From NCBI GenBank assembly GCA_929200335.1, contig CAKMZG010000005.1, positions 1 through 18,663 on the forward strand: a DNA stretch of 18,663 nucleotides, in the 5' to 3' direction. This DNA is from an uncultured Alphaproteobacteria bacterium (GTDB lineage: Bacteria; Pseudomonadota; Alphaproteobacteria; Rhizobiales; Rhizobiaceae). The first letter of the stretch is position 1. Every line of letters begins with the position of its first letter. The notes under the pieces were generated by a model. The model was not told the DNA's origin. It worked only from the letters and a program-made list of their open reading frames with translations, and did not search any database. A program made the translations under genes and the position numbers. Of this stretch, positions 1-6,822 are shown one piece after another.

Positions 1-980
1 ACCATGCTGGTGGCATTGCCCAGCACCACCAAAAAACTTGCACAATATAAAAATACCAATGTGACAAAGCAGACAACAGATAGCAGATTTAACAAACTCA
101 AACCCACCAAAAGTGACAAAACAATTACTGTAAAAATGCTGCTGAATATCATGGTTTTTATCACACCAAATTTATCAACTGCATGGTGATTTAAAAACTG
201 CCCAAGCGGTATACCCAATCCAGTCATAGCGAAAATCAAAGCAAATTTTAAACCCGTGATACCATATTTAATTTCTAACATTGGAGCTATATTGATAACA
301 TATAAGATAATGCTACTATTCAGTAAAACGGCAACCCAAAGAAAATAGAATGATTGTCGATTGCTTAAAACCATTTTGACGGCAGAAAAAATAGAGCTAA
401 ATTGCAAAGCATTAGGGTTTAAATTCTGATTGGTTTCCATATATAAAAATCGGGTTGCTAACCATAAACCAGTGCCAAATAAAATTAAAAAGAAGAATAC
501 TCCTCGCCAACCACTAAATATACTAATGAAATAAGCTATCAACGGAGCCAGAATAGGCGCAATAGAAAAAATAGCCATAGCAAAACTGATGGCTTTTGCT
601 AATTCTGCACCTGAATTTCTATCGCGCAAAATTGCCCGTGCAATCACTTGTCCACTAGCAGCTCCCATACCTTGTATAAAACGCCCCAGCAACACAGTGC
701 TTATAGAAGGCGCACAGAATACTAATATTGAGCCTAAAATATAAAGCCCTAATCCAACCTGTAAGACTGGTTGTCGACCAAAGCGATCTGATGCAGGGCC
801 ATAAAACATTTGCATCAAAGCAAAAGGAAATAAAAACGCAGGAATAGAATATTGCACCAGCTCTAATGAGGTCTGCAACCCCCTTTCCATATGATGAAAA
901 ACAGGGAGCATGATATCAATAGATGCGGCTGTGATGCAAAATAAAGCGCCACAATAAATGACTAAATTAGATTTTTTCAT
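1..980 (-). CDS. Bcr/CflA-family multidrug MFS exporter, 3' part cut by the window edge
   Basis: An open frame of 326 codons runs to the window edge without a stop, so the C-terminus is missing. The protein is very hydrophobic, with repeated membrane segments. After the first helix it shows SIDIMLP near residue 20, typical of Bcr/CflA transporters. The loop after the second helix has the major-facilitator motif A as GPASDRFGRQPVL. A family-typical QGMGAASGQVIARAILRD follows. By family it should be a proton-driven drug or small-molecule exporter of the inner membrane; its substrate cannot be read from sequence. The start is uncertain: ATG at 980 has AGGA about 14 bases upstream, and an in-frame ATG at 1013 adds 11 residues but lacks a clear ribosome site. 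It lies downstream of moaA on the same strand with about 65-100 bases between, so cotranscription is possible. Confidence 0.88.
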   Translation of the reverse strand, partial: MKKSNLVIYCGALFCITAASIDIMLPVFHHMERGLQTSLELVQYSIPAFLFPFALMQMFYGPASDRFGRQPVLQVGLGLYILGSILVFCAPSISTVLLGRFIQGMGAASGQVIARAILRDRNSGAELAKAISFAMAIFSIAPILAPLIAYFISIFSGWRGVFFFLILFGTGLWLATRFLYMETNQNLNPNALQFSSIFSAVKMVLSNRQSFYFLWVAVLLNSSIILYVINIAPMLEIKYGITGLKFALIFAMTGLGIPLGQFLNHHAVDKFGVIKTMIFSSIFTVIVLSLLVGLSLLNLLSVVCFVTLVFLYCASFLVVLGNATSM

Positions 981-1078
981 TAAAAGATCACGAATCCTGC
1001 TAAAGCATTCCATTTTTTAATGAAATCACTCTATTCTTGGTCAAATAGTTCAAATTTTAGATAAAGAAGGGCTTAAAA

Positions 1079-2089
1079 TTAACCGCCAGTCATGCTCATA
1101 TGACGACCAACGGATGGCGCGATTTTATCTCGATCAATGATAAAGTCATGACCTTTTGGTTTACGCAGAATAGCATCATCAATAGCTTGAGACAAGGCTT
1201 CATTGCTTTCAGAAGCTCGCAAAGGCTCACGCAAATCAGCCGCATCTTCTTGCCCTAGACACATGAAAAGCGTGCCTGTGCAAGTAACACGAACACGGTT
1301 ACAACTTTCGCAGAAATTATGTGTCATAGGCGTGATGAAGCCAAGGCGACCACCCGTTTCTTTAATCTCAACATAGCGTGCAGGGCCACCGGTTTTATAT
1401 GGAATATCAGTAAGGGTATAGTTTTCACTTAAGCGCTCACGAACGGTCGAAAGCGGTAGATATTGATCCACCCGATCGCCATCAATCTCACCCAATGGCA
1501 TGGTCTCAATAAGGGTTAAATCATAGCCTTCCCCATGCGCCCATTTTAACATCGGCTCAATTTCATGCTCATTGACATCTTTTAATGCTACAGCATTAAT
1601 CTTTACCTGCAATCCTGCTGTTTTTGCAGCTGCAAGACCATCATAAACTTGTTGCAAATGACCCCAACGGGTGATCTCATGAAATTTATCAGGATCAAGC
1701 GTATCAAGGGATACATTCACGCGCTTAACGCCACAATCTGCCAATTGCTGAGCATATTTAGGCAATTGCGAACCATTGGTAGTTAAGGTCAATTCTTCCA
1801 ACTTACCACTGTCTAAATGACGCGAAAGACCTTCAATTAATTGCATGATGTTTTTACGAACCAGAGGCTCACCACCTGTTAAGCGCAGTTTTTTTACGCC
1901 CTTATCAATAAAGGCCGTACACAGGCGGTCTAATTCTTCCAAAGACAGGAGATCTTTACGCGGCAAGAATGTCATATTTTCTGCCATGCAGTAAACACAG
2001 CGAAAATCACAACGATCCGTAACCGATACCCTTAAATAGGATACCATTCGACCAAAAGGATCAATCATCGGTGTATTTGAGTCGTTCAT
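1079..2089 (-). CDS. moaA: GTP 3',8-cyclase MoaA (molybdenum cofactor biosynthesis)
   Basis: Radical-SAM enzyme of the first step of molybdenum cofactor synthesis, turning GTP into 3',8-cyclo-7,8-dihydro-GTP in the cytoplasm, which MoaC then uses. The N-terminal [4Fe-4S] motif CxxxCxxC is at C27, C31 and C34 (CDFRCVYC). The C-terminal cluster that binds substrate is CX2CX13C at C260, C263 and C277. The protein ends in the double glycine (MTGG) needed for activity in the family. The SAM-binding LTGGEPLVR segment is present after the first cluster. Length, 336 residues, is usual. The start ATG is preceded by GGGCGAG. No other moa gene is in the window, so the pathway is scattered in this genome or lies outside. 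The next gene on this strand is an MFS exporter with no evident link to molybdenum. Confidence 0.97.
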   Translation of the reverse strand: MNDSNTPMIDPFGRMVSYLRVSVTDRCDFRCVYCMAENMTFLPRKDLLSLEELDRLCTAFIDKGVKKLRLTGGEPLVRKNIMQLIEGLSRHLDSGKLEELTLTTNGSQLPKYAQQLADCGVKRVNVSLDTLDPDKFHEITRWGHLQQVYDGLAAAKTAGLQVKINAVALKDVNEHEIEPMLKWAHGEGYDLTLIETMPLGEIDGDRVDQYLPLSTVRERLSENYTLTDIPYKTGGPARYVEIKETGGRLGFITPMTHNFCESCNRVRVTCTGTLFMCLGQEDAADLREPLRASESNEALSQAIDDAILRKPKGHDFIIDRDKIAPSVGRHMSMTGG

Positions 2090-2112
2090 ATCTCGCCCAC
2101 TTAATTTATATT

Positions 2113-2141
2113 ATCGTAGTTCAGCTATTTTAATTGCTCAA
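2113..2141 (-). promoter_or_regulatory. Candidate sigma-70 promoter of moaA
   Basis: On the minus strand TTGAGC (2141-2136) is followed after 17 bases by TACGAT (2118-2113). This puts transcription start about 17 bases before the moaA ATG, leaving room for its ribosome site. Each box matches the consensus at four of six positions. The -35 box overlaps the palindrome at 2138-2151. Predicted by eye only. Confidence 0.38.
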
Positions 2142-2151
2142 TAATTATTGA
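2138..2151. promoter_or_regulatory. Perfect 14-bp palindrome, candidate operator between moaA and the oxidoreductase
   Basis: TCAATAATTATTGA reads identically on both strands. It lies in the 169-base divergent intergenic region and overlaps the candidate moaA -35 box. On the plus strand it also runs into a TTGAAC that could serve as a -35 for the oxidoreductase. A dimeric repressor could bind here and act on both genes. The regulator is unknown and the AT-rich composition makes chance occurrence possible. Confidence 0.35.
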
Positions 2152-2258
2152 ACCTTTCAACGCCTAAGGTCAATAAATTTTGCACCAAATCTTGCTAAAC
2201 TGCCCAAAAGTTCATAGTTCTTATGATCAAGATCAAACTTTAGATGGGGAAATCCGTA

Positions 2259-3245
2259 ATGAAGGCCATTGAAATATCACAGCCAGGTGCCGCAAATGTC
2301 TTAAAAATGGTAGAGCGGGCAAAACCTACGCCAAAGGCACATGATATTTTAATCGAAATTCATGCCGCTGGCATTAATCGACCCGATGTTTTGCAACGCG
2401 CTGGCCAATATGCGCCACCGCCAGATGCGTCGGATTTACCAGGCCTTGAGGCCGCTGGCATTATTGCTGCCATTGGTGATAACGTCACCAAATGGCAAGT
2501 GGGGGATGAAGTCACCGCCCTTTTGCCTGGTGGTGGCTATGCAGAATATGCCCTAACCCATGAAAGTCACGCTCTGCCTATGCCGAAGGACATGCCTATG
2601 ATTGAAGCCGCTGCCCTTTGCGAAACCTATTTCACCGTTTGGAGCAATCTTTTCATGCGGGCAAAGCTTAAAGCGGGCGAAACCCTACTCATTCATGGTG
2701 GCTCATCGGGCATTGGCACAACGGCGATTAATTTAGCAAAACAATTTGGCATCACCACCATCATAACCGCTGGCAATGATGAAAAATGCAATTGCTGTCT
2801 TGAGCTCGGAGCTGATCATGCCATCAATTATAAAACCCAAGATTTTGTTGAAGAAGTCAAAGCCCTAACCAATGGTAAAGGTGTTGATGTGATCCTAGAC
2901 ATGGTTGGCGGTGATTATATCAATAAAAATATCTCACTTCTAGCACTTGATGGTCGCTTGGTACAAATCGCATTTTTAAGCGGCGGCATTAAAGCGGAGG
3001 TTAATTTTGCCCAAATCATGGGTAAGCGTTTAACTTTAACGGGCAGTACGCTCCGCCCTCAAACCATTGAGATGAAAGCTGCCATTGCGGATGATTTATT
3101 AACCCACGTCTGGCCATTAATGGATGCGGGAAAACTAAAACCCATTATGGCAAAAATCTTTGCATTTGAAGACGCAGTAAAGGCACATGAATATATGGAA
3201 AGTTCACAGCATATTGGTAAGATTGTATTAGAGGTAAAAAAATAG
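2259..3245 (+). CDS. NAD(P)H-quinone oxidoreductase, PIG3/zeta-crystallin-like (medium-chain reductase family)
   Basis: Zinc-free medium-chain dehydrogenase/reductase of the PIG3 (TP53I3) type, about 328 residues, expected to reduce quinones or other electrophilic carbonyls with NADPH in the cytoplasm. The N-terminal GroES-like half holds the family segment AGINRPDVLQRAGQYAPPP (about residues 38-56). The Rossmann half has GGSSGIG at 147-153, followed by AGNDEKC near 171-177, the position that recognises the NADPH phosphate in this subfamily. No alcohol-dehydrogenase zinc ligands are seen. I chose the ATG at 2259 (MKAIEI) because GGGGA lies 8 bases before it and because family members begin MKA-I. 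An upstream in-frame ATG at 2244 overlaps that ribosome site. The gene is divergent from moaA and convergent with the helicase, so it is transcribed alone. Confidence 0.93.
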   Translation: MKAIEISQPGAANVLKMVERAKPTPKAHDILIEIHAAGINRPDVLQRAGQYAPPPDASDLPGLEAAGIIAAIGDNVTKWQVGDEVTALLPGGGYAEYALTHESHALPMPKDMPMIEAAALCETYFTVWSNLFMRAKLKAGETLLIHGGSSGIGTTAINLAKQFGITTIITAGNDEKCNCCLELGADHAINYKTQDFVEEVKALTNGKGVDVILDMVGGDYINKNISLLALDGRLVQIAFLSGGIKAEVNFAQIMGKRLTLTGSTLRPQTIEMKAAIADDLLTHVWPLMDAGKLKPIMAKIFAFEDAVKAHEYMESSQHIGKIVLEVKK

Positions 3246-3272
3246 CGCGTTGCAACTTAATACAACGCGCTA
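3236..3272 (-). terminator. Rho-independent terminator of the DEAD-box helicase gene
   Basis: A perfect 10-bp inverted repeat, TAGCGCGTTG (3243-3252) and CAACGCGCTA (3263-3272), has a 10-base loop. On the minus strand it is followed by seven T (3242-3236), so it ends helicase transcription 25 bases after that gene's stop. The left arm contains the stop codon of the plus-strand oxidoreductase. There is no T-run on the plus side, so it is a poor terminator for that gene. Confidence 0.85.
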
Positions 3273-3296
3273 AAAAATCATAATCTATTCAGTCGA

Positions 3297-5207
3297 TTAT
3301 CGCGCTTGTTTACTCACAACACGACGACGCTTTTGTGGGCTTGGGCGATCACCACTGTTACCGCGTTGATTGTCACGTGATTGATAACCACCGCCATTAC
3401 TTGTTTTACCTTTATAGCCATTACCATTGGCACTAGCAGCGCGACGTGGCTTACCCCCTTGGTGATTCTTTTGACCTGCAAAGCCATCACCACCACGGCG
3501 ACTATCGTCTCTTTTGCGGTTATCATTGCGAGGCTTTGAGTTTCTTGAAGGAGCTCCATCGCGTGATCTTGGACCCATACCATCATTTGTACGGTGACCA
3601 CGACCATGGCGACCACCACTGTTAGATTCCACACTGCGCGCATCATCCCAGTTTTCACTGTCACGCTCATGACGGCGATCAATATGCTTTTTAGATTTTG
3701 TGCGCGTTGCTTCTATTTTACGCTTTTCAAGTTTCTTAGACGCTGACCAACGTTTTTTCTCAGGACGCTTGCCCGCTGGCTTTTTTCGCTCATTATTGCG
3801 CTGTTCTTCAACAGGTGTGTCCTCAACCATTAAATGATCCGCACGGTGGTCTGCACGATTGTCAGCCCATTTGCTTGATCTTTTAGGCGCTTGGCGATTG
3901 TCATCTCTATCCTTAAAGCCTTTGTCTCTTCTATCAGAACGAGGCTTATCTGATCTTGCTTTATCAAATCTAGGTTTTTTATCGCCCCGATTATCATTAC
4001 GATTATCTGAACGGAAATCAGAACGTTGGTCTAAACGCGGATCAGCAGCGCCAGTACGTTTGCTTTTTGCAACAGGTGCTAAATCATTTTGATTAGCAAC
4101 CTTGATTTTCAATTTCATCAAACGCTCAACGCCTTGCAACAGACGCTTTTCATGGTTGCCACAAAATGCAATGGCAAGACCTTCTTTACCCGCACGCGCT
4201 GTACGACCAATACGGTGAACATAATTTTCCGCAACCTCGGGTAGGTCAAAATTATAAACATGAGACACACCCGGAATATCAATTCCGCGTGCTGCAACAT
4301 CAGTTGCCACCAAAATATTAGCTTTATAATTTTTGAAATCACGAATGGCACGCTCACGCTGGCCTTGAGATTTATTGCCATGTACTGATACAGCCGCAAA
4401 GCCCAAATCGCATAGGCGTTTCATCACTTTTTCTGCACCATGTTTGGTACGAGCAAAAACGATGGAATAATCACCTGGGCGCTCAGACAAGCAACGTACC
4501 AAAAGATCAAATTTTGAGCGCTGCTCAACTTGATAAACCTGCTGGGCAACCTTATCAGCGGCGCGGCCAACTGGTGCCGTTTCAACACGCACAGGGTCAT
4601 TAAGATAAGAGCGTGAAAGCTCTTCCATTTGTTTCGGCATGGTCGCAGAAAACAACAGGGTTTGGCGTGGTTTTGCCAGAAGCGGTGCAATCTGGCGAAG
4701 CGCGTGGATAAAGCCCATGTCTAACATCTGGTCAGCCTCATCCAGTACTAGGAATTGTGCTGCATCTAGTTTAACGGCTCTGCGTTTCACCAAATCCAAA
4801 AGGCGGCCTGGTGTTGCGATTAACACATCTGTGCCGCGCTCAAGTTTACGTTGTTGAGTTTGAATGTTTGCACCACCCACAACCACATTCACCTTTAAGC
4901 TAGTGCCATAAACATAGCGGCGCAAGTTTTCATCAATCTGATTAGCAAGCTCGCGAGTTGGCACAAGCACAAGCGCATGTACATTTTTTGGCGCAGGCTT
5001 TTTGCGCAATTTTAATAGGTGATCCACAAGCGGCAAACCAAAAGCGGCAGTTTTACCCGTACCCGTTTGCGCTAGGCCCATAACGTCATGGCCATCTAGC
5101 ACCAATGGAATGGCTTCTTCTTGAATTTGTGTTGGTTTATCAAAACCCAGTTTTTCTGTGGTTTTGATAAGAATTGGATCAAGTCCTAGGGCAGAAAATT
5201 TAGTCAA
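3297..5207 (-). CDS. DEAD-box ATP-dependent RNA helicase (DeaD/RhlE type) with long basic C-terminal tail
   Basis: ATP-dependent RNA helicase acting on ribosome assembly or mRNA turnover. All core motifs are present: Q motif near 22-34, AQTGTGKT at 46-53 (Walker A), PTRELA at 83-88, TPGR at 132-135, DEAD at 156-159 (Walker B), SAT at 187-189, ATDVAARGID at 301-310 and HRIGRTARAG at 331-340. The helicase core ends near residue 375. The remaining 260 or so residues are low-complexity and rich in Arg, Lys, Asp, Asn, Ser and Gly, with repeated DNR/SDR/RGD-like units. This looks disordered and probably RNA-binding, common in RhlE-type enzymes but long here. The start is TTG at 5207, with AAGGA about 8 bases upstream. 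There is no earlier in-frame ATG, and the first ATG inside would delete the Q motif. A structured terminator follows the gene. I cannot separate DeaD from RhlE by eye. Confidence 0.95.
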   Translation of the reverse strand: MTKFSALGLDPILIKTTEKLGFDKPTQIQEEAIPLVLDGHDVMGLAQTGTGKTAAFGLPLVDHLLKLRKKPAPKNVHALVLVPTRELANQIDENLRRYVYGTSLKVNVVVGGANIQTQQRKLERGTDVLIATPGRLLDLVKRRAVKLDAAQFLVLDEADQMLDMGFIHALRQIAPLLAKPRQTLLFSATMPKQMEELSRSYLNDPVRVETAPVGRAADKVAQQVYQVEQRSKFDLLVRCLSERPGDYSIVFARTKHGAEKVMKRLCDLGFAAVSVHGNKSQGQRERAIRDFKNYKANILVATDVAARGIDIPGVSHVYNFDLPEVAENYVHRIGRTARAGKEGLAIAFCGNHEKRLLQGVERLMKLKIKVANQNDLAPVAKSKRTGAADPRLDQRSDFRSDNRNDNRGDKKPRFDKARSDKPRSDRRDKGFKDRDDNRQAPKRSSKWADNRADHRADHLMVEDTPVEEQRNNERKKPAGKRPEKKRWSASKKLEKRKIEATRTKSKKHIDRRHERDSENWDDARSVESNSGGRHGRGHRTNDGMGPRSRDGAPSRNSKPRNDNRKRDDSRRGGDGFAGQKNHQGGKPRRAASANGNGYKGKTSNGGGYQSRDNQRGNSGDRPSPQKRRRVVSKQAR

Positions 5208-5523
5208 AATAATTCCTTTTCATGCAGGCCTATGCCAAAGATCAGAGTTCAACTCTAAATCAAACTGGTGCCTGCGAATGCATGTGCTTTACGGCAATGC
5301 CATAGGCAATGAACCCCGCTTAGCAGTGGTTTTTAGTTTTATTATTTTATGCAAAATCTCATCATGACTCATAAAAGCCAGCGAAAAGAATAGGCATCTC
5401 TATAGTGCGAATTCTCTTCAAGCTGAAACAGCTTTGTCATGGAAAACGCTTAGGCCAAGTAATTATTTTAGAGCAAGGCTCTGCTACTTAGCAAAATAAT
5501 AATGGGTCTTATTACCCATAAAC
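5208..5523 (-). other. Non-coding region between rpmF terminator and helicase start; possible structured leader
   Basis: No convincing gene lies in these 316 bases. On the helicase strand it would be the promoter and leader. Close to the helicase ribosome site there are GCAGGC (5224-5229) with GCCTGC (5270-5275), GCCTATG (5228-5234) with CATAGGC (5301-5307), and the 13-base palindrome AGAGTTCAACTCT (5244-5256). Nearer rpmF there is a small hairpin, ATGGGT/ACCCAT (5502-5519). The first two stems share bases, so they could be alternative folds. No clear promoter was found. Confidence 0.35.
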
Positions 5524-5554
5524 AAAAAAGGTCAGCAAAAGGCCGACCTTTTTT
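5524..5554 (-). terminator. Rho-independent terminator of rpmF
   Basis: The arms AAAAAAGGTC (5524-5533) and GACCTTTTTT (5545-5554) pair over 10 bp, with a few extra inner pairs after one A-C mismatch. The T-run on the minus strand comes 23 bases after the rpmF stop. The element is symmetric and could also stop plus-strand transcription, although no plus-strand gene precedes it. Confidence 0.85.
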
Positions 5555-5576
5555 GAATTCTTATATCGTACAAAAC

Positions 5577-5762
5577 TTATACGTTATCTTTTGGCTCAAG
5601 AATTTGACGGCCACGGTACATGCCTGTTTTTAGGTCAATGTGGTGTGGGCGACGCAATTCGCCAGAATCTTTATCTTCAACATATGAATTTGCTTTCAAC
5701 GCATCTGTTGAACGACGGTGGCCACGCTTCATGCGTGTGATCTTACTTTTTGGAACAGCCAT
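5577..5762 (-). CDS. rpmF: 50S ribosomal protein L32
   Basis: Small basic protein of the large ribosomal subunit, 61 residues. It begins MAVPKSK, followed by a basic stretch with RRS, and contains the alphaproteobacterial L32 segments YVEDKDSGELRRPHHID and GMYRGRQIL. There are no zinc-ligand cysteines, as is usual in this lineage. The ATG at 5762 is chosen because AGGAGC-type pairing (GGAGCT at 5768-5773) sits 5 bases before it and because L32 always begins MAVPK. The frame is open 28 codons further upstream, but that part has no ribosome site and is not L32-like. The gene has its own candidate promoter and terminator. The neighbouring mtgA and ispA match the arrangement I recall from Hyphomicrobiales. 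Confidence 0.97.
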   Translation of the reverse strand: MAVPKSKITRMKRGHRRSTDALKANSYVEDKDSGELRRPHHIDLKTGMYRGRQILEPKDNV

Positions 5763-5834
5763 AGTTAAGCTCCAGCTATTTGGAATTTCTAGTTGAAAAC
5801 ACGTTAATACGTAGTTTTCTATTGATTGGCGCCT

Positions 5835-5863
5835 GTATAAGCGCAATTAACAGGAAAAGGCAA
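5835..5863 (-). promoter_or_regulatory. Candidate promoter of rpmF
   Basis: On the minus strand TTGCCT (5863-5858) and TTATAC (5840-5835) are 17 bases apart, giving a leader of about 65 bases before the rpmF ATG. This resembles the alphaproteobacterial housekeeping pattern. It lies just beyond the mtgA stop, so rpmF need not depend on mtgA transcription. Confidence 0.38.
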
Positions 5864-5925
5864 GCCCTAAAGGTATTTTCTTTGGAAAATATAGCCATTA
5901 TTGTAACAAGAACGGCAGGAGTTGC

Positions 5926-6678
5926 TTATTTTGTAAGACATTTGACGTAAGCCCCCGATTTTTTGGCGCGGCGCTCTATGATTCTGGCTAAGATTTTCAT
6001 TCGTCTGCTAGGCTTTCGCGGATTACGTAAAATGGGGTTAGGCAATGCCACAGTTAGATAGGCTGCTTGACGCGCTGTTAAACGCTTTGCTGAGCGTTTA
6101 TAATAATGCTGGGCAGCCGCCTCAATGCCATAAATACCAGGCCCCCATTCTGCAACATTAAGATAAAGTTCCATGATCCGTTTTTTTGACCAAATCAGAT
6201 CAGCAATCGGAGAAAGCGGTAGTTCAAAGGCTTTACGCAAGAAGGCCACAAAAGATCGCCCAGGCCAAAGTACCATATTTTTTACCGTTTGCATGGTAAT
6301 GGTACTGGCACCGCGCAAACCCTTGCCCTGTGCTGCGCGCTTGATTACGTGATAAAACTCCGCAAGATCAATGCCATGATGAGAGCAAAATTGCCCATCT
6401 TCCGACATGATGACTGAGCGATAAACATGGGGGGAAACATTTTCCAAAGGCACCCATTTACGCTCTACTTTATGGCCTTGAACGTATTCAATAGCCATAA
6501 GCGTTGAAGGAGGATGCATGAAAGATGGGATATAAAGCAGCATTAATATGATTGGCACGATAAATAGCACCGCCACAAGCTTGATGCCAAACTTCATCAT
6601 CCGCCACCGAATTGAAGGCGAGCTTTTAGCTTTTTTAGAATCGCCTTCCTTCTCTTTAGATGATTTTGCAGCGCCCAC
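5926..6678 (-). CDS. mtgA: Monofunctional biosynthetic peptidoglycan transglycosylase
   Basis: Inner-membrane glycosyltransferase (family GT51) that polymerises lipid II into glycan strands on the periplasmic side. With the start chosen here it has 250 residues: a charged cytoplasmic N-terminus, one membrane anchor at about 31-50, then the catalytic domain. The family motifs are in order: SEDGQFCSHHGID with the catalytic Glu at 93, GASTITMQ at 123-130, RKAFE at 148-152, and KKRIMELYLNVAEWG at 165-179. No transpeptidase domain follows, so this is the monofunctional type rather than a class A PBP. The GTG at 6678 has AAGG about 9 bases upstream. The frame stays open up to an ATG at 6885, but that start would run 63 bases into divergent ispA and add residues unlike the family. 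ATG codons at 6597 and 6600 are further alternatives. Confidence 0.9.
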   Translation of the reverse strand: MGAAKSSKEKEGDSKKAKSSPSIRWRMMKFGIKLVAVLFIVPIILMLLYIPSFMHPPSTLMAIEYVQGHKVERKWVPLENVSPHVYRSVIMSEDGQFCSHHGIDLAEFYHVIKRAAQGKGLRGASTITMQTVKNMVLWPGRSFVAFLRKAFELPLSPIADLIWSKKRIMELYLNVAEWGPGIYGIEAAAQHYYKRSAKRLTARQAAYLTVALPNPILRNPRKPSRRMKILARIIERRAKKSGAYVKCLTK

Positions 6679-6703
6679 GAACCAAACCTTTATCTCAAAG
6701 ACT

Positions 6704-6725
6704 TTTGCATAATATTTGCATAATA
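6704..6725. repeat. Two-copy tandem 11-bp direct repeat TTTGCATAATA
   Basis: TTTGCATAATA occurs at 6704-6714 and again at once at 6715-6725, an exact repeat with a period of about one helical turn. It lies between divergent mtgA and ispA, 26 bases upstream of the chosen mtgA start and about 45 bases upstream of the candidate ispA -35 box. This is a suitable place for a regulator to bind as a tandem dimer, but it may be chance in AT-rich sequence. Confidence 0.5.
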
Positions 6726-6769
6726 AAAGCGACATTATTAAGGGTGTGACACAATTTTGCAACTCCCCC

Positions 6770-6798
6770 TTGAGAAATGCCGCACTTAGCCATAAGAT
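6770..6798 (+). promoter_or_regulatory. Candidate sigma-70 promoter of ispA
   Basis: TTGAGA (6770-6775, five of six consensus) and TAAGAT (6793-6798, four of six) are separated by 17 bases. The predicted transcription start near 6805 leaves a short leader containing AAGGA about 6 bases before the ATG at 6823. Confidence 0.5.
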
Positions 6799-6822
6799 CG
6801 CGCCAATTAAGCAAGGAATATA

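Noticed and set aside
4..189. Small plus-strand open frame at the left edge
   Set aside because: It lies antisense to the Bcr/CflA transporter, whose minus-strand frame is open throughout and has clear family motifs.
1014..1078. TTGACC with a possible -10 in front of the MFS gene
   Set aside because: The -10 (ATTAAA) is a poor match, and the predicted start would fall near or inside one of the two candidate start codons, so it is not called as a promoter.
3314..4690. Several open frames overlapping the helicase gene on both strands (3314-3682, 3859-4092, 4118-4399, 4424-4690)
   Set aside because: They are by-products of the helicase gene in other frames, favoured by its low-complexity tail; none has a family motif or good ribosome site.
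5158..5367. 69-codon plus-strand frame spanning the helicase start
   Set aside because: It overlaps the helicase 5' end, has no ribosome site and resembles nothing known.
5763..5846. N-terminal extension of rpmF
   Set aside because: L32 begins MAVPK and has a good ribosome site at 5768-5773; the extension has none.
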